Origin: a virus
Length of the DNA stretch: 47,357 nucleotides
Strand: one strand, 5' to 3'
IMG/VR virus record: IMGVR_UViG_3300009149_000057
Location: 1 to 47,357 of that record
The position numbers and the translations under genes are program-made. Below are positions 27,448 to 35,529 of the stretch, piece by piece. The notes beneath the pieces are model-generated. The model had not been told where the DNA came from. It did no database searches and was given only the letters and a program-made list of their open reading frames with translations. Position 1 is the first letter of the stretch. Each line of letters starts with the position of its first letter.

Positions 27448-28281
27448 ATGAGTAAAAAATATATAAATTTTGATGTTGATGATAACATATCAAAATACTT
27501 TAAAGAAGTTAGGAAATCAACTATTTTAACTTCTGAAGAAGAATTAAAGTTAGCAAAGAGAATAAAAAGAGGGGATGAGAAAGCTATTGATATTTTGGTC
27601 AAATCAAATTTAAAATTTGTCATTTCAATAGCCAAAGAATACCAAGGACAAGGGTTATTATTATCTGACTTAATAAGTGAAGGTAATTATGGGCTTATAA
27701 AAGCTGCTACTAGATTTGACCACACAAAGGGGTTTAGGTTTATTTCCTATGCTGTTTGGTGGATTAGACAATCAATTATGCAAGCATTAAATGAGCATTC
27801 GAGATTAATCAGACTACCTTCTAATGTTATTAATAAACTTTCATACATTAGAAAGCAAATTGCTAAGTTTGAAAATGAGAATGAAAGAGAAGCTTTTACT
27901 GGTGAAATCTTTGATAAAGATGATAAGCCAATGATTATGTTAGAAATTCCAAAATGTTCATCTTTACACGATATTATAAATGATGATGGTGATGAGCTAA
28001 TAAACCTTATCCCATTTAAAGATGATAATGATGACAACGATTTTATCGTTGATGATAGAATTAAATCAGAGTTAAATAATGTTCTAGCTATTTTAGATGA
28101 TAGAGAAAGAACCATTGTTGAATCGTATTTCGCTGTAAATTCAAATTTTGAACCAATGACATTAGAAGCTATTGGTGAAAAATATGGGTTAACTAAGGAA
28201 AGAATTCGTCAAATAAAAGAAAAGGCTATTAGGAAACTAAGACATAATGCTCAAGAATTATTTAGTTTATTAAACGAATGA
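27448..28281 (+). CDS. RpoD-like sigma-70 family factor
   Basis: A 277-residue sigma factor with the full primary-type layout and no region 1.1, as in Bacteroidota RpoD. Region 1.2/2.1 is seen in EEELKLAKRIKRGDEKAIDI. Regions 2.2-2.4 follow in LISEGNYGLIKAATRFDHTK and FISYAVWWIRQSIMQAL. Region 4.2 ends LEAIGEKYGLTKERIRQIKE. Region 3 is shorter and the linker is acidic (FKDDNDDNDF). T4 gp55 is much smaller and more divergent. The phage factor may redirect host polymerase to phage promoters; the conserved 2.4 and 4.2 residues suggest it reads TTG/TAnnTTTG sites like the host factor. It overlaps the next gene by four bases. Confidence 0.85.
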   Translation: MSKKYINFDVDDNISKYFKEVRKSTILTSEEELKLAKRIKRGDEKAIDILVKSNLKFVISIAKEYQGQGLLLSDLISEGNYGLIKAATRFDHTKGFRFISYAVWWIRQSIMQALNEHSRLIRLPSNVINKLSYIRKQIAKFENENEREAFTGEIFDKDDKPMIMLEIPKCSSLHDIINDDGDELINLIPFKDDNDDNDFIVDDRIKSELNNVLAILDDRERTIVESYFAVNSNFEPMTLEAIGEKYGLTKERIRQIKEKAIRKLRHNAQELFSLLNE

Positions 28282-29429
28282 AAATAAAATTTAGTTATAT
28301 AATTTTATTATTAGCATTATCTGTTGCTGGATGTGCTGGTTATTTTTCAGTTTGGGGTTTGAGTCAGTTATTTGCTGGCGCAAGTACCGCTGTTATTATT
28401 ATGGCTAGTTTTTTAGAAGTAGGGAAAGTAGTAGCAACAACTGCTTTACATAGATATTGGGATAGACTAGCTAAAGGGTTAAAGTTTTATTTAACAACTA
28501 GTGTTTTTATTTTAATGATGATTACCTCTGCTGGTATCTATGGTTTTTTATCTAATGCATATCAGAAAACAGCAAACAAACTTGAGCTTCAAGAAGGTGA
28601 GGTGTCTCTTTTAGAAACTAAAAAGTCTTTATTTCAAAAAAATATTGATGATAACCAAAAAATTATTGATAGTAAAAATGAACGTTTTGAACAATTAAAT
28701 AATTTGAGATTAACTCAAGAGGCTAGATTTGATTCAGCTACAAGTTATTGGAGAGAAAATAAAATTAGAGCCGATATTAAAATAGCCACTGATGAAATAC
28801 AAAAAATATCTTCAGATATAGATGTTTTAAACGTAAAAAATCAAGAATTATCTGATTCTATTGCTAAGTATTCACTAAAAGTTTTGGATGTTAACACCAA
28901 AAGCGAAATTTCTGGTGAAATAGGACCTTTAAAATATATTTCTGAATTAACAGGTAAACCAATGAGTAAGGTTGTTAATTTTTTAATTTTGTTATTAATT
29001 TTTGTGTTTGACCCATTAGCAATAGCGTTAATATTGATGACTAATAGAGTTTTCGAGCTAGAAAAAATGGAAACCAACAATGTTGTTTCTAAAGAACCTA
29101 CCTTGGAACTAGAACCTGTTGTAGAACCAGAATTTGAGTTACCTATACCAGAACCTACCATAGAGTTAGAACATAAAAGTAGCCTACCTATCCCAGAGCC
29201 AGAACCTGTTTTAGAACCAGAACTTGAGTTACCTATACCAGAATCTATTGTGGAAGTTGAACCAGAATCAGAACTTGAGTTACCTATACCAGAAAAGCAA
29301 GCTAGGAAACCTGTCATACCAACTGGTAAAATAGAAATTGAGGATATTGAAGGAATTAAAGAAGCCAAAAGAGGGTTTTCAGTTAATGTCCCAAGACCAA
29401 AAAATAATAACAACATTGAACGAATTTAA
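28278..29429 (+). CDS. Membrane protein with coiled coil and Pro/Glu repeats (383 aa)
   Basis: A 383-residue membrane protein overlapping the sigma gene by four bases (ATGA). Hydrophobic segments lie at about 5-25, 32-50 and 72-92, then a coiled coil at about 98-200 and a further segment at about 232-255 (FLILLLIFVFDPLAIALILM). The C-terminal tail has about four repeats of the type ELPIPEP, negatively charged and Pro-rich, then a basic end. The tail probably lies in the cytoplasm. I do not recognise a function; a role in membrane remodelling, attachment or exclusion is possible. Confidence 0.55.
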   Translation: MKIKFSYIILLLALSVAGCAGYFSVWGLSQLFAGASTAVIIMASFLEVGKVVATTALHRYWDRLAKGLKFYLTTSVFILMMITSAGIYGFLSNAYQKTANKLELQEGEVSLLETKKSLFQKNIDDNQKIIDSKNERFEQLNNLRLTQEARFDSATSYWRENKIRADIKIATDEIQKISSDIDVLNVKNQELSDSIAKYSLKVLDVNTKSEISGEIGPLKYISELTGKPMSKVVNFLILLLIFVFDPLAIALILMTNRVFELEKMETNNVVSKEPTLELEPVVEPEFELPIPEPTIELEHKSSLPIPEPEPVLEPELELPIPESIVEVEPESELELPIPEKQARKPVIPTGKIEIEDIEGIKEAKRGFSVNVPRPKNNNNIERI

Positions 29430-29433
29430 TTAA

Positions 29434-30045
29434 ATGATACTTGATGATAAAAAATTTAAATTATTAGCGAAGAATTATGTTCAAGAGAAAACATTAAAAA
29501 CAAAAATAATATTGGGTAATACTAACAATCATGATATGAACCATTTCACTGGTTGGTTATTAAGATACAATGGAAATTATAAAAAAACAGCTGCATTTAC
29601 GATAGATGCGGCTGGTTTTATTTATAACCATTTTGACCCCAACTATTATGGTGAATACTTTAAAAATAAAAAATTAAACAAGGAATCAATTATAATTTTA
29701 TTAGATAATGATGGTTGGTTAATAAATGATAAGGAAAAAAAAGAATTTATTACTTGTATTGGTGATATTTATAAAGATAAAACTATGATTGTTGAAAAAA
29801 AATGGCGTGGTTATAATTATTGGAGTTCTTATACAGAAAAACAATTAAACTCAGCTATAGAATTGGTAAAATTACTTTGTAACGATTTTAATATACCTCT
29901 TTCAGTTGTCGCCCATAATACAAAAATAGATAATGAACTTAATTATAAAAATATAATGTATAAAAGTAATTTGAATAAATACTACACGGATGTAAATCCT
30001 AGTTGGGATTTTGAAGAATTTAAAAACAAAATAGAAACAATATGA
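29434..30045 (+). CDS. N-acetylmuramoyl-L-alanine amidase-like lysis enzyme
   Basis: A 203-residue protein resembling phage amidases of the Amidase_2/peptidoglycan-recognition type: NHFTGWLLRYNG, then AAFTIDAAGFIYNHFDP, IIILLDNDGWL, the Trp/Tyr-rich KKWRGYNYWSSYTEKQL, and VVAHNTKID. These give candidate zinc ligands (His in HDMNHF and in VVAHN). It has no signal peptide, so release would need a holin. It would cut the amide between muramic acid and the peptide stem. It overlaps the next gene by four bases and lies before spanin-like genes, which fits a lysis cassette. A divergent member; moderate certainty. Confidence 0.55.
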   Translation: MILDDKKFKLLAKNYVQEKTLKTKIILGNTNNHDMNHFTGWLLRYNGNYKKTAAFTIDAAGFIYNHFDPNYYGEYFKNKKLNKESIIILLDNDGWLINDKEKKEFITCIGDIYKDKTMIVEKKWRGYNYWSSYTEKQLNSAIELVKLLCNDFNIPLSVVAHNTKIDNELNYKNIMYKSNLNKYYTDVNPSWDFEEFKNKIETI

Positions 30046-30470
30046 AAAACAACATTAATGAGCATGATATGACAAAAAAAATGATGGATGTCATGAGAGG
30101 CGGTTATTCGAAAAAATTAATAACTGAAGAAGAAGGTTCAGATGAAAAAGATACTATTTCTTTAGAAAAAGGAGATGACCGTTATACTAGTGTTTATAAT
30201 GAAATGACAAAAATCGTAGACCCAAGCATTGAAATAACAAACTTCAAAATATACCCTGTTGATAAAAATGTAATAGTTGAAGGGAACTTTTTAAATAACC
30301 ACGCAACATTTAGAATGGAGTTAAGGGAAAATGAGATTGAGATAGACACTACTAATATTGGGTTAAATGATGACAACTACGAAATTTTGAGAAAATTCCA
30401 AGGCTATTTTAAAAATTGGAAAGATGATTGGTCAATAAAAATAAACAGTAGTGATATAACAGTAAGGTAA
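30042..30470 (+). CDS. Unknown protein with capsid-targeting-like N-terminus (142 aa)
   Basis: A 142-residue acidic protein. The first 30 residues form a Lys/Met-rich amphipathic segment ending KKLITEEEG. That resembles T4-type capsid-targeting leaders, which are cut after (L/I)xE. The remainder (about 55-142) is a small alpha/beta domain, unrecognised. Similar leaders occur on the products at 31564, 33223 and 37834. It may be packaged in the head; this is inference. Confidence 0.5.
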   Translation: MKNNINEHDMTKKMMDVMRGGYSKKLITEEEGSDEKDTISLEKGDDRYTSVYNEMTKIVDPSIEITNFKIYPVDKNVIVEGNFLNNHATFRMELRENEIEIDTTNIGLNDDNYEILRKFQGYFKNWKDDWSIKINSSDITVR

Positions 30471-30471
30471 T

Positions 30472-30858
30472 ATGAAACTAAAAAACATTGATGTTAAAAC
30501 TTTAAGTATTGTCCTATTATCTTGTTTACTAATATTTAGTTTTTTATTTGGTCCAAAAAATATTTTTGATTATAAGAAAAAAGAAATCCAAGACCTTCAA
30601 TTATCAAATAAAAAGTTACTAATTAACAATGATAGTTTATATTTGGCAAATAAAAAGTTATCGCTTTTGTTGGTAGAAATAGAAAATGAAATTGATAATA
30701 ACAAAAATGATTTAGAAAATACTAAATTAGAATTAGAAAAACTAAAGAAAAATAAAAATGAAATACCTAAATACGTTAATTCTCTGTCTGCTAATGACAT
30801 TTCAAATTCATTCTCAGACTACATCAGCATCCGAAAAAAGAGTAAAGACAGTAATTAA
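30472..30858 (+). CDS. Rz-like inner-membrane spanin candidate
   Basis: A 128-residue protein with one N-terminal hydrophobic segment (about 10-28, LSIVLLSCLLIFSFLF) and then a long Lys/Glu/Asn-rich coiled coil (about 38-105). That is the layout of i-spanins such as lambda Rz, which tether the inner membrane during lysis. Another gene starts inside its 3' end in a different frame (overlap 101 bases), as Rz1 does in Rz. The start follows the previous stop by one base. No sequence similarity to Rz can be claimed by eye; the call rests on layout. Confidence 0.45.
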   Translation: MKLKNIDVKTLSIVLLSCLLIFSFLFGPKNIFDYKKKEIQDLQLSNKKLLINNDSLYLANKKLSLLLVEIENEIDNNKNDLENTKLELEKLKKNKNEIPKYVNSLSANDISNSFSDYISIRKKSKDSN

Positions 30859-31222
30859 TAACACTGGCGATACACTCATTCAAATGAGTTTATCCGATGC
30901 TAAATTCATTTTAGAAGAGTTATTAGAAAAAGAAATAAATGATAGTATCATTAATGTTTATGTGGTTAGAGACTCTTTAAATAACAATATTGTTACTCTT
31001 AAAGACAAGAAAATAGAAGTGTTAAACGAAAAATTTAATAACCAGAATTCAATAATAAATAATTTAAATTCAATTGTAAAAAATAAAAATTCTGAATTAG
31101 ATATAATGAAACAAACTATCAAAGAACAAGAAAAAGAAATTAAAAAACAAAAAACCTTAAAAAAAATAGGTTTCATCACATCAATAGCTTTACCAATAAT
31201 AATTGTTTTACTTTTAATTTAA
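30758..31222 (+). CDS. Exported coiled-coil protein overlapping the Rz-like gene
   Basis: A 154-residue protein that begins 101 bases before the Rz-like gene ends, in another frame. Residues 1-20 form a signal peptide (MKYLNTLILCLLMTFQIHSQ). A coiled coil covers about 85-135, and a hydrophobic segment closes the protein (GFITSIALPIIIVLLLI). It has no lipobox, so it is not a classical o-spanin. The product could span the periplasm with its C-terminus in a membrane. The overlap supports a spanin-like pair. A strong terminator follows. Confidence 0.5.
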   Translation: MKYLNTLILCLLMTFQIHSQTTSASEKRVKTVINNTGDTLIQMSLSDAKFILEELLEKEINDSIINVYVVRDSLNNNIVTLKDKKIEVLNEKFNNQNSIINNLNSIVKNKNSELDIMKQTIKEQEKEIKKQKTLKKIGFITSIALPIIIVLLLI

Positions 31223-31254
31223 TTGAAACACACTGTTTTTATTAAATTAATTAC

Positions 31255-31278
31255 AAAGCCCTTTTTAGGGCTTTTTTT
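31255..31278 (+). terminator. Rho-independent terminator
   Basis: AAAGCCCT and AGGGCTTT form an eight-base stem with a TTTT loop, followed by T residues. It closes the membrane/lysis gene group. Confidence 0.85.
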
Positions 31279-31318
31279 GATAAATTAATTATATTTATAT
31301 AAAACAAATAACTTGTCT

Positions 31319-31561
31319 ATGAAAAAACAAATAAAAGAAGAACTAATCAAAACTGATGTTTCGAAAGAAATAAAGATTTATATTAGTTCTAACGAATTTA
31401 AAACGAAAATCGAAAAAATTGTAAAAGATAGATTAAAAAACGAAAAAGAATTAGAAGACAAAGTTGTTGATATAACTAGAAATGTTTTAACTCAATTACT
31501 TAAAACTCTTTGGGTTAAAAGAGCTACTTGGGTAAATAATTTAAGTAATAAATCAAATTAA
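31319..31561 (+). CDS. Small Lys-rich helical protein (80 aa)
   Basis: An 80-residue basic, helical protein. I take ATG at 31319 (MKKQIKEELIKTDV) rather than the in-frame TTG six bases earlier. An AT-rich element (ATATTTATATAAAAC, near 31291) resembles the recurring late motif and lies about 28 bases upstream. The first residues (QIKEELIKT) recall capsid-targeting leaders. No domain is recognised. It stands two bases before the next gene and is probably co-expressed with that large protein. Confidence 0.5.
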   Translation: MKKQIKEELIKTDVSKEIKIYISSNEFKTKIEKIVKDRLKNEKELEDKVVDITRNVLTQLLKTLWVKRATWVNNLSNKSN

Positions 31562-31563
31562 AC

Positions 31564-33174
31564 ATGAAAAAAATTAAAATAACTCAAAAACAAGCTAATT
31601 TAATTGGTATTAAAAATAACTTAACTGAAACTAAGAAAAGCATAGTTAAAATAACCAAAGAACAATATAATAGAATTTTTGCTTCTGGACTTATTAAGGA
31701 AACAATTAACCCTATAGATAAGTCATTTAGACAAGGGTTTTCTGGTAAAGATATTGATAGTTTAGGTGAAAACAATGATTTTAATATCACAAAACCTAAT
31801 ACTGATTTACCTATTAGTGCCAATGGCAAATTTGGGAAGCCAATGATGGAAGGTGAGAATGACTTGAGAAATGAAACAATTGAACTAATAAAATATTTGT
31901 ACAGGAAATCAACAGACCTATCCCCATTTTGGGAAGAACATGACCTTTCTTTTGATGATATTTGTGATGCATTGTCATCAAAAGGATTGATAATAGCAAA
32001 AAACGGAAAACATGAATTATCAAAATCACTAGGTAGCCCAGAAAAGGCAATACAAACACTTGAAGATGAATTAAGAGTACTTATTGGTGAACCACAAACA
32101 TCATCAGAACCAGAACCAGAGTTACAACCAGAAAACTATCCATTGGGTGCTGAAGATGATCCTAATGCACCTTATAACCAAACAGATAACATCAAGGAAC
32201 CAACATCACCATCTGAAGTTCGTTTTGAACCAGTATATTTCAATAACGAAATTATTGTTTTAAAAAGTATTAACGGTGAATTATATGTCTTCTTTTATGA
32301 TAGTGTAAACAAAGAAGACTTTATGGAATATGCTTCGGTTCAAAGAAAATTCATTGGAAAAGATGAAGATGGTCAACCAGAATATGAATATGGTAATGAT
32401 TTTGAAATAGATGCAGATGTCGTTTCCAATTATGTTAATAATAATTTAGATACATTATCATTTGGTGAAGGTGCTAACGCATATGAACGTGGGGCAGATT
32501 TGGTTAAAATAGATAATGAATTGAAAGATGAGTTGGTTGCGTTATATAGTAACGATAAAAATTTAATTAAGTTATTCGGTCCAGTCCAAGAAGAAAAATC
32601 TTTAGGCGATATTAAAACAGATTTTAAAACACAGTTAACAGATAAACCAAAAGTGGCCCCCAATCAATCTCAAATAATAACAAAGTTACAAGCTTTAAAA
32701 CAACAAGAGAAAGATAGAAGAGATAGAGAATCTACAGATATTGAAGAAACAACATCAGCGGCTTCTTCTGGTGCCTTTACTGGTCCATTAAATGCTCCAC
32801 CAATACATAAAGAAATCCCAACAGTAACTGAAATGACTTCTGGGAGTGATAGTGTTGGTGCTTACGATACAAATGCATTTCCGAATATTAAACGTGATGG
32901 AACATTTAAAGAAAATAAAAAATCTAATGCTGAAAAGAAAACACAATGGGCCGATGGTTCTTTTGTCGATTTCAATGATTGTACCAAATTAAATAACAAA
33001 CCAGCTGGTGCTGGTTGCAGTCAAGGTGCTGTCGATGGTGTTGTTAAACTTAAAAAAACGAAAGGTAATATAAACGCACCATCATTAGGTGAAAATACTA
33101 TTTATGAAACAATTGCGAAAAAAACTGGAAAAACAATTGATGAGGTTAAACGAATTATTAAATCAAAGAAATAA
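31564..33174 (+). CDS. Large acidic protein, probably virion-associated (536 aa)
   Basis: A 536-residue protein without membrane segments. The N-terminus holds two similar motifs, KITQKQANLIGIKNNLTE and KITKEQYNRIFASGLIKE, the second ending in a (L/I)xE site as in T4-type capsid-targeting leaders. A Pro/Glu-rich linker (EPEPELQPEN) lies at about 180. The C-terminal region contains DCTKLNNKPAGAGCSQGAVD and ends in a basic helix. I recognise no enzyme. Together with the following gene it may form internal head or scaffold material (inferred from leader, charge and position). Confidence 0.5.
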   Translation: MKKIKITQKQANLIGIKNNLTETKKSIVKITKEQYNRIFASGLIKETINPIDKSFRQGFSGKDIDSLGENNDFNITKPNTDLPISANGKFGKPMMEGENDLRNETIELIKYLYRKSTDLSPFWEEHDLSFDDICDALSSKGLIIAKNGKHELSKSLGSPEKAIQTLEDELRVLIGEPQTSSEPEPELQPENYPLGAEDDPNAPYNQTDNIKEPTSPSEVRFEPVYFNNEIIVLKSINGELYVFFYDSVNKEDFMEYASVQRKFIGKDEDGQPEYEYGNDFEIDADVVSNYVNNNLDTLSFGEGANAYERGADLVKIDNELKDELVALYSNDKNLIKLFGPVQEEKSLGDIKTDFKTQLTDKPKVAPNQSQIITKLQALKQQEKDRRDRESTDIEETTSAASSGAFTGPLNAPPIHKEIPTVTEMTSGSDSVGAYDTNAFPNIKRDGTFKENKKSNAEKKTQWADGSFVDFNDCTKLNNKPAGAGCSQGAVDGVVKLKKTKGNINAPSLGENTIYETIAKKTGKTIDEVKRIIKSKK

Positions 33175-33198
33175 AGACTAAACTTTACAAAAAAATAA

Positions 33199-33208
33199 GA
33201 TATTTATA
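33199..33208 (+). promoter_or_regulatory. Candidate late promoter element GATATTTATA
   Basis: GATATTTATA begins 24 bases before the ATG at 33223 and is followed by ATAAAACC, very like the copies at 10982 and 34855. Confidence 0.5.
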
Positions 33209-33222
33209 ATAAAACCAATAAA

Positions 33223-34800
33223 ATGGATAAAAACATAATTAAAAATCATTTATCGAAAAGATTCTTATCTGAAGAAGTTAGTCCAGCTGTTAAAGCTACT
33301 AATAAAGCAAAAAAAGAATCTGGTAAGATAAATAAAGATGGTGTAAAAGCGATAGAAAAAGATGTTGTTGCCTACGACAAAACCCTTAAACAAAAAGATA
33401 AGGATATGGGTAAAATGGCAACAAACAAATTCAATTATGCTGATGATTTCCAAAAAACGTATCATGATGAAATGGAAATCATGAACGGCCAAGAAATGCT
33501 ACAATATGATAGCAAACCAGATAGTAACTTTACTGAAAGAGCTAAAGAAGCCATTGAAGGTACATCTAAAATGGGTAATAAAGGTGGTAAAGAAGTCGGT
33601 AATGCTGAAGAAACTTGGGGTGCATCTTCAGATGATTTTGGTAAAAATCTAGTAAAAAGAATCAAAGCATCTACCAAGAAAAGAAGTGAACAAACACCAA
33701 CTCTTAACCTAAGAGGTCAAAATATTCAAGCAGATTTAAAAGATACTGGTCATAGACCATATGCTATCGAAGAATCTTCTAACGAAAAAAATAATGATAA
33801 CAAACCAAAAATAAAAGAATCAATGAAAAGACTTAAATTTAAAACTGAGTTTAACGGTTTAGGTAATGCCTTAAAATTAATACCAGAAACTTATAAAGTA
33901 GATAAAAAAGAATTCGAAATGACTGACGGAAATGAATCTTACAGAATTCGTTGGGAAGGGAATCTTTCAGAAGGTAAAGCAATCGTATTAACTGCTGCTG
34001 ATAAAAATTTAGTTAACGAAGATATTTCAAGAATGAAAGCTTTGTTCGGTTACAAATCACAAGATACTCTTGGGTTGGTTAAAGGTAATTCCAGAATTAA
34101 TGAAAACAAAGTATTCGGTGATATATGGAACAAATCTCGTGTTCTTCTAGGTGAATCTGAAGAAATTGAAGGACAAAAAGCCAAAGAAGGTGAATGGGAA
34201 GAAGAAACCAAATCACAGGCTCCAGAAGCTAAGAAACACGTCCAAGGCTCCGCTTCAACAGATAAAGGAACCAAAGCACCAGCACCTAAAGAAGGTAACT
34301 GGGAAAGTTCAACGAAAAAGGCTCCAGAAGCAACCAAACATGTTTCTAATGAAACAGCAAGTTTTGGTGGTGGAAAACCTAAAGAAGGTAACTGGGAAGA
34401 TGTTACTGGTGGTGAGAAAATGATGGAAATTGATGTACCAGCACCTAAAGAAGGTCACTGGGAAGATACAAAAGTACCACAAGCTGCTGATGCTAAGAAA
34501 TACGTTCAAGGTTCTGTATCAACAGATAAAGGGACACAAGCACCAGCACCTAAAGAAGGTCACTGGGAAGATACAAAAGTACCACAAGCTGCTGACGCTA
34601 AGAAACACGTACATTTAAAAGAATCTGAATTAGATGAAGAAATCGATATTGAAAATGAAGAGATGATGGATGAAAATTGGATGGGTGATGAAGTTAACGA
34701 AGGTGAAGAATTACCAACACCTCCGACTAAAGATGAAGAAGAAGCTGGTCAAGTTTATGAATCTGAAGAAGAAGAAGAAGAAGAAGAAGAAGAAGAATAA
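33223..34800 (+). CDS. Repetitive acidic protein with KEG-W repeats (525 aa)
   Basis: A 525-residue hydrophilic protein. The N-terminus MDKNIIKNHLSKRFLSEEV is an amphipathic helix with an LSE site, like capsid-targeting leaders. About residues 318-470 contain five repeats centred on KEG(E/N/H)WE, joined by AADAKKHV-type and Lys/Ser/Thr spacers. The tail is very acidic and ends in a run of about 13 glutamates encoded by GAA repeats. A folded region lies at about 205-275 (LKFKTEFNGLGNALKLIPET). The combination suggests a virion-interior or scaffold-like protein. A candidate late promoter precedes it and a terminator follows. Family not recognised. Confidence 0.55.
   Translation: MDKNIIKNHLSKRFLSEEVSPAVKATNKAKKESGKINKDGVKAIEKDVVAYDKTLKQKDKDMGKMATNKFNYADDFQKTYHDEMEIMNGQEMLQYDSKPDSNFTERAKEAIEGTSKMGNKGGKEVGNAEETWGASSDDFGKNLVKRIKASTKKRSEQTPTLNLRGQNIQADLKDTGHRPYAIEESSNEKNNDNKPKIKESMKRLKFKTEFNGLGNALKLIPETYKVDKKEFEMTDGNESYRIRWEGNLSEGKAIVLTAADKNLVNEDISRMKALFGYKSQDTLGLVKGNSRINENKVFGDIWNKSRVLLGESEEIEGQKAKEGEWEEETKSQAPEAKKHVQGSASTDKGTKAPAPKEGNWESSTKKAPEATKHVSNETASFGGGKPKEGNWEDVTGGEKMMEIDVPAPKEGHWEDTKVPQAADAKKYVQGSVSTDKGTQAPAPKEGHWEDTKVPQAADAKKHVHLKESELDEEIDIENEEMMDENWMGDEVNEGEELPTPPTKDEEEAGQVYESEEEEEEEEEEE
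34441..34608 (+). repeat. Near-perfect 60-bp direct repeat within the acidic protein gene
   Basis: Bases 34441-34500 and 34549-34608 are nearly identical (GCACCTAAAGAAGGTCACTG at the start of each), differing at about one base. They encode APKEGHWEDTKVPQAADAKK. More diverged copies lie upstream at about 34180, 34290 and 34380. The repeat is prone to expansion or contraction. Confidence 0.85.
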
Positions 34801-34816
34801 TCATTAAATAAAACAT

Positions 34817-34848
34817 AAAAACCTCATATAAGTATGAGGTTTTTTTTA
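34817..34848 (+). terminator. Rho-independent terminator
   Basis: AAAAACCTCATA and TATGAGGTTTTT form a long stem with a TAAG loop and a T run. It ends the acidic protein gene and precedes the endolysin transcription unit. Confidence 0.85.
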
Positions 34849-34854
34849 TGTCTA

Positions 34855-34864
34855 GATATTTATA
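34855..34864 (+). promoter_or_regulatory. Candidate late promoter element GATATTTATA
   Basis: GATATTTATA begins 22 bases before the ATG at 34877 and directly follows a terminator, so this endolysin gene must have its own promoter in the 28-base gap. This is the best single case for the motif being a promoter. Confidence 0.6.
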
Positions 34865-34876
34865 GTAAAACATAAT

Positions 34877-35491
34877 ATGAGTCTAATTAAACTACAAGAA
34901 AAAATAGGTGTTAAAGCAGATGGTTCATTTGGACCTAAAACATTAAAAGCGGCTGCTAAATATTTTAATATGACACCAGAAAGAGCAGCTCATTTTTTTG
35001 GGCAAACATCTCATGAAACAGGTGGTTTCACAGTTTTTATTGAGAATTTAAACTATAGTGCTACTGGTTTGCTTAAAACTTTTAGTAAATATTTCAACAC
35101 TAAAACAGCTTCTTTATATGCTAGACAGCCAGTTAAAATTGCTTCTAAAGTATATGCTAATAGAATGGGTAATGGTGATGAAGCATCATTGGATGGTTGG
35201 AAATTTAGGGGTCGTGGTGCTTTACAAACAACTGGAAAGAATAATTATCTGGAATTTTCCCAATATATTAAAAACCCAGAAATATTAACAAATCCAGATT
35301 TAGTTTTTAGTGATTATGCTTTCGAAGCAGCGATTTTCTTTTTTGAAAGAAATAAACTATGGGTAATTGCGGATAAAGGCGTTTCAAATCAAACAATACT
35401 AGCATTAACCAAAAAGATAAATGGGGGTACAAATGGTTTAAAGGATAGAATTTCTTTAACTAATAGATATTATAGCTGGTTTGGTAAATAA
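34877..35491 (+). CDS. GH19 endolysin (chitinase-like lysozyme)
   Basis: A 204-residue glycoside hydrolase of family 19. Residues 1-28 resemble a shortened peptidoglycan-binding motif (GVKADGSFGPKTLKAAAKYF). The catalytic domain has HFFGQTSHETGGF with the general-acid Glu at about 46, ENLNYSATGL, VYANRMGNGDEASLDGWKF, and RGRGALQTTGKNNYLEF. These enzymes cut the glycan strands of peptidoglycan. No signal peptide is present, so a holin or similar route is needed. It is transcribed alone after a terminator, from a candidate late promoter. With the amidase at 29434 the phage has two cell-wall enzymes in separate units. Confidence 0.85.
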   Translation: MSLIKLQEKIGVKADGSFGPKTLKAAAKYFNMTPERAAHFFGQTSHETGGFTVFIENLNYSATGLLKTFSKYFNTKTASLYARQPVKIASKVYANRMGNGDEASLDGWKFRGRGALQTTGKNNYLEFSQYIKNPEILTNPDLVFSDYAFEAAIFFFERNKLWVIADKGVSNQTILALTKKINGGTNGLKDRISLTNRYYSWFGK

Positions 35492-35529
35492 ACCTTTATT
35501 TATTAGTTTTAATTATTATATTGATATCT

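Noticed and set aside
28841-29416. Long minus-strand open frame opposite the membrane protein gene
   Set aside because: It is antisense to the Pro/Glu repeats, gives a low-complexity Ser/Gly-rich product and has no promoter or leader. It is a mirror of codon bias.
34151-34618. Alternative + strand frames within the acidic repeat gene
   Set aside because: They have no separate starts or leaders and exist only because repetitive AAG/GAA-rich DNA is open in several frames.
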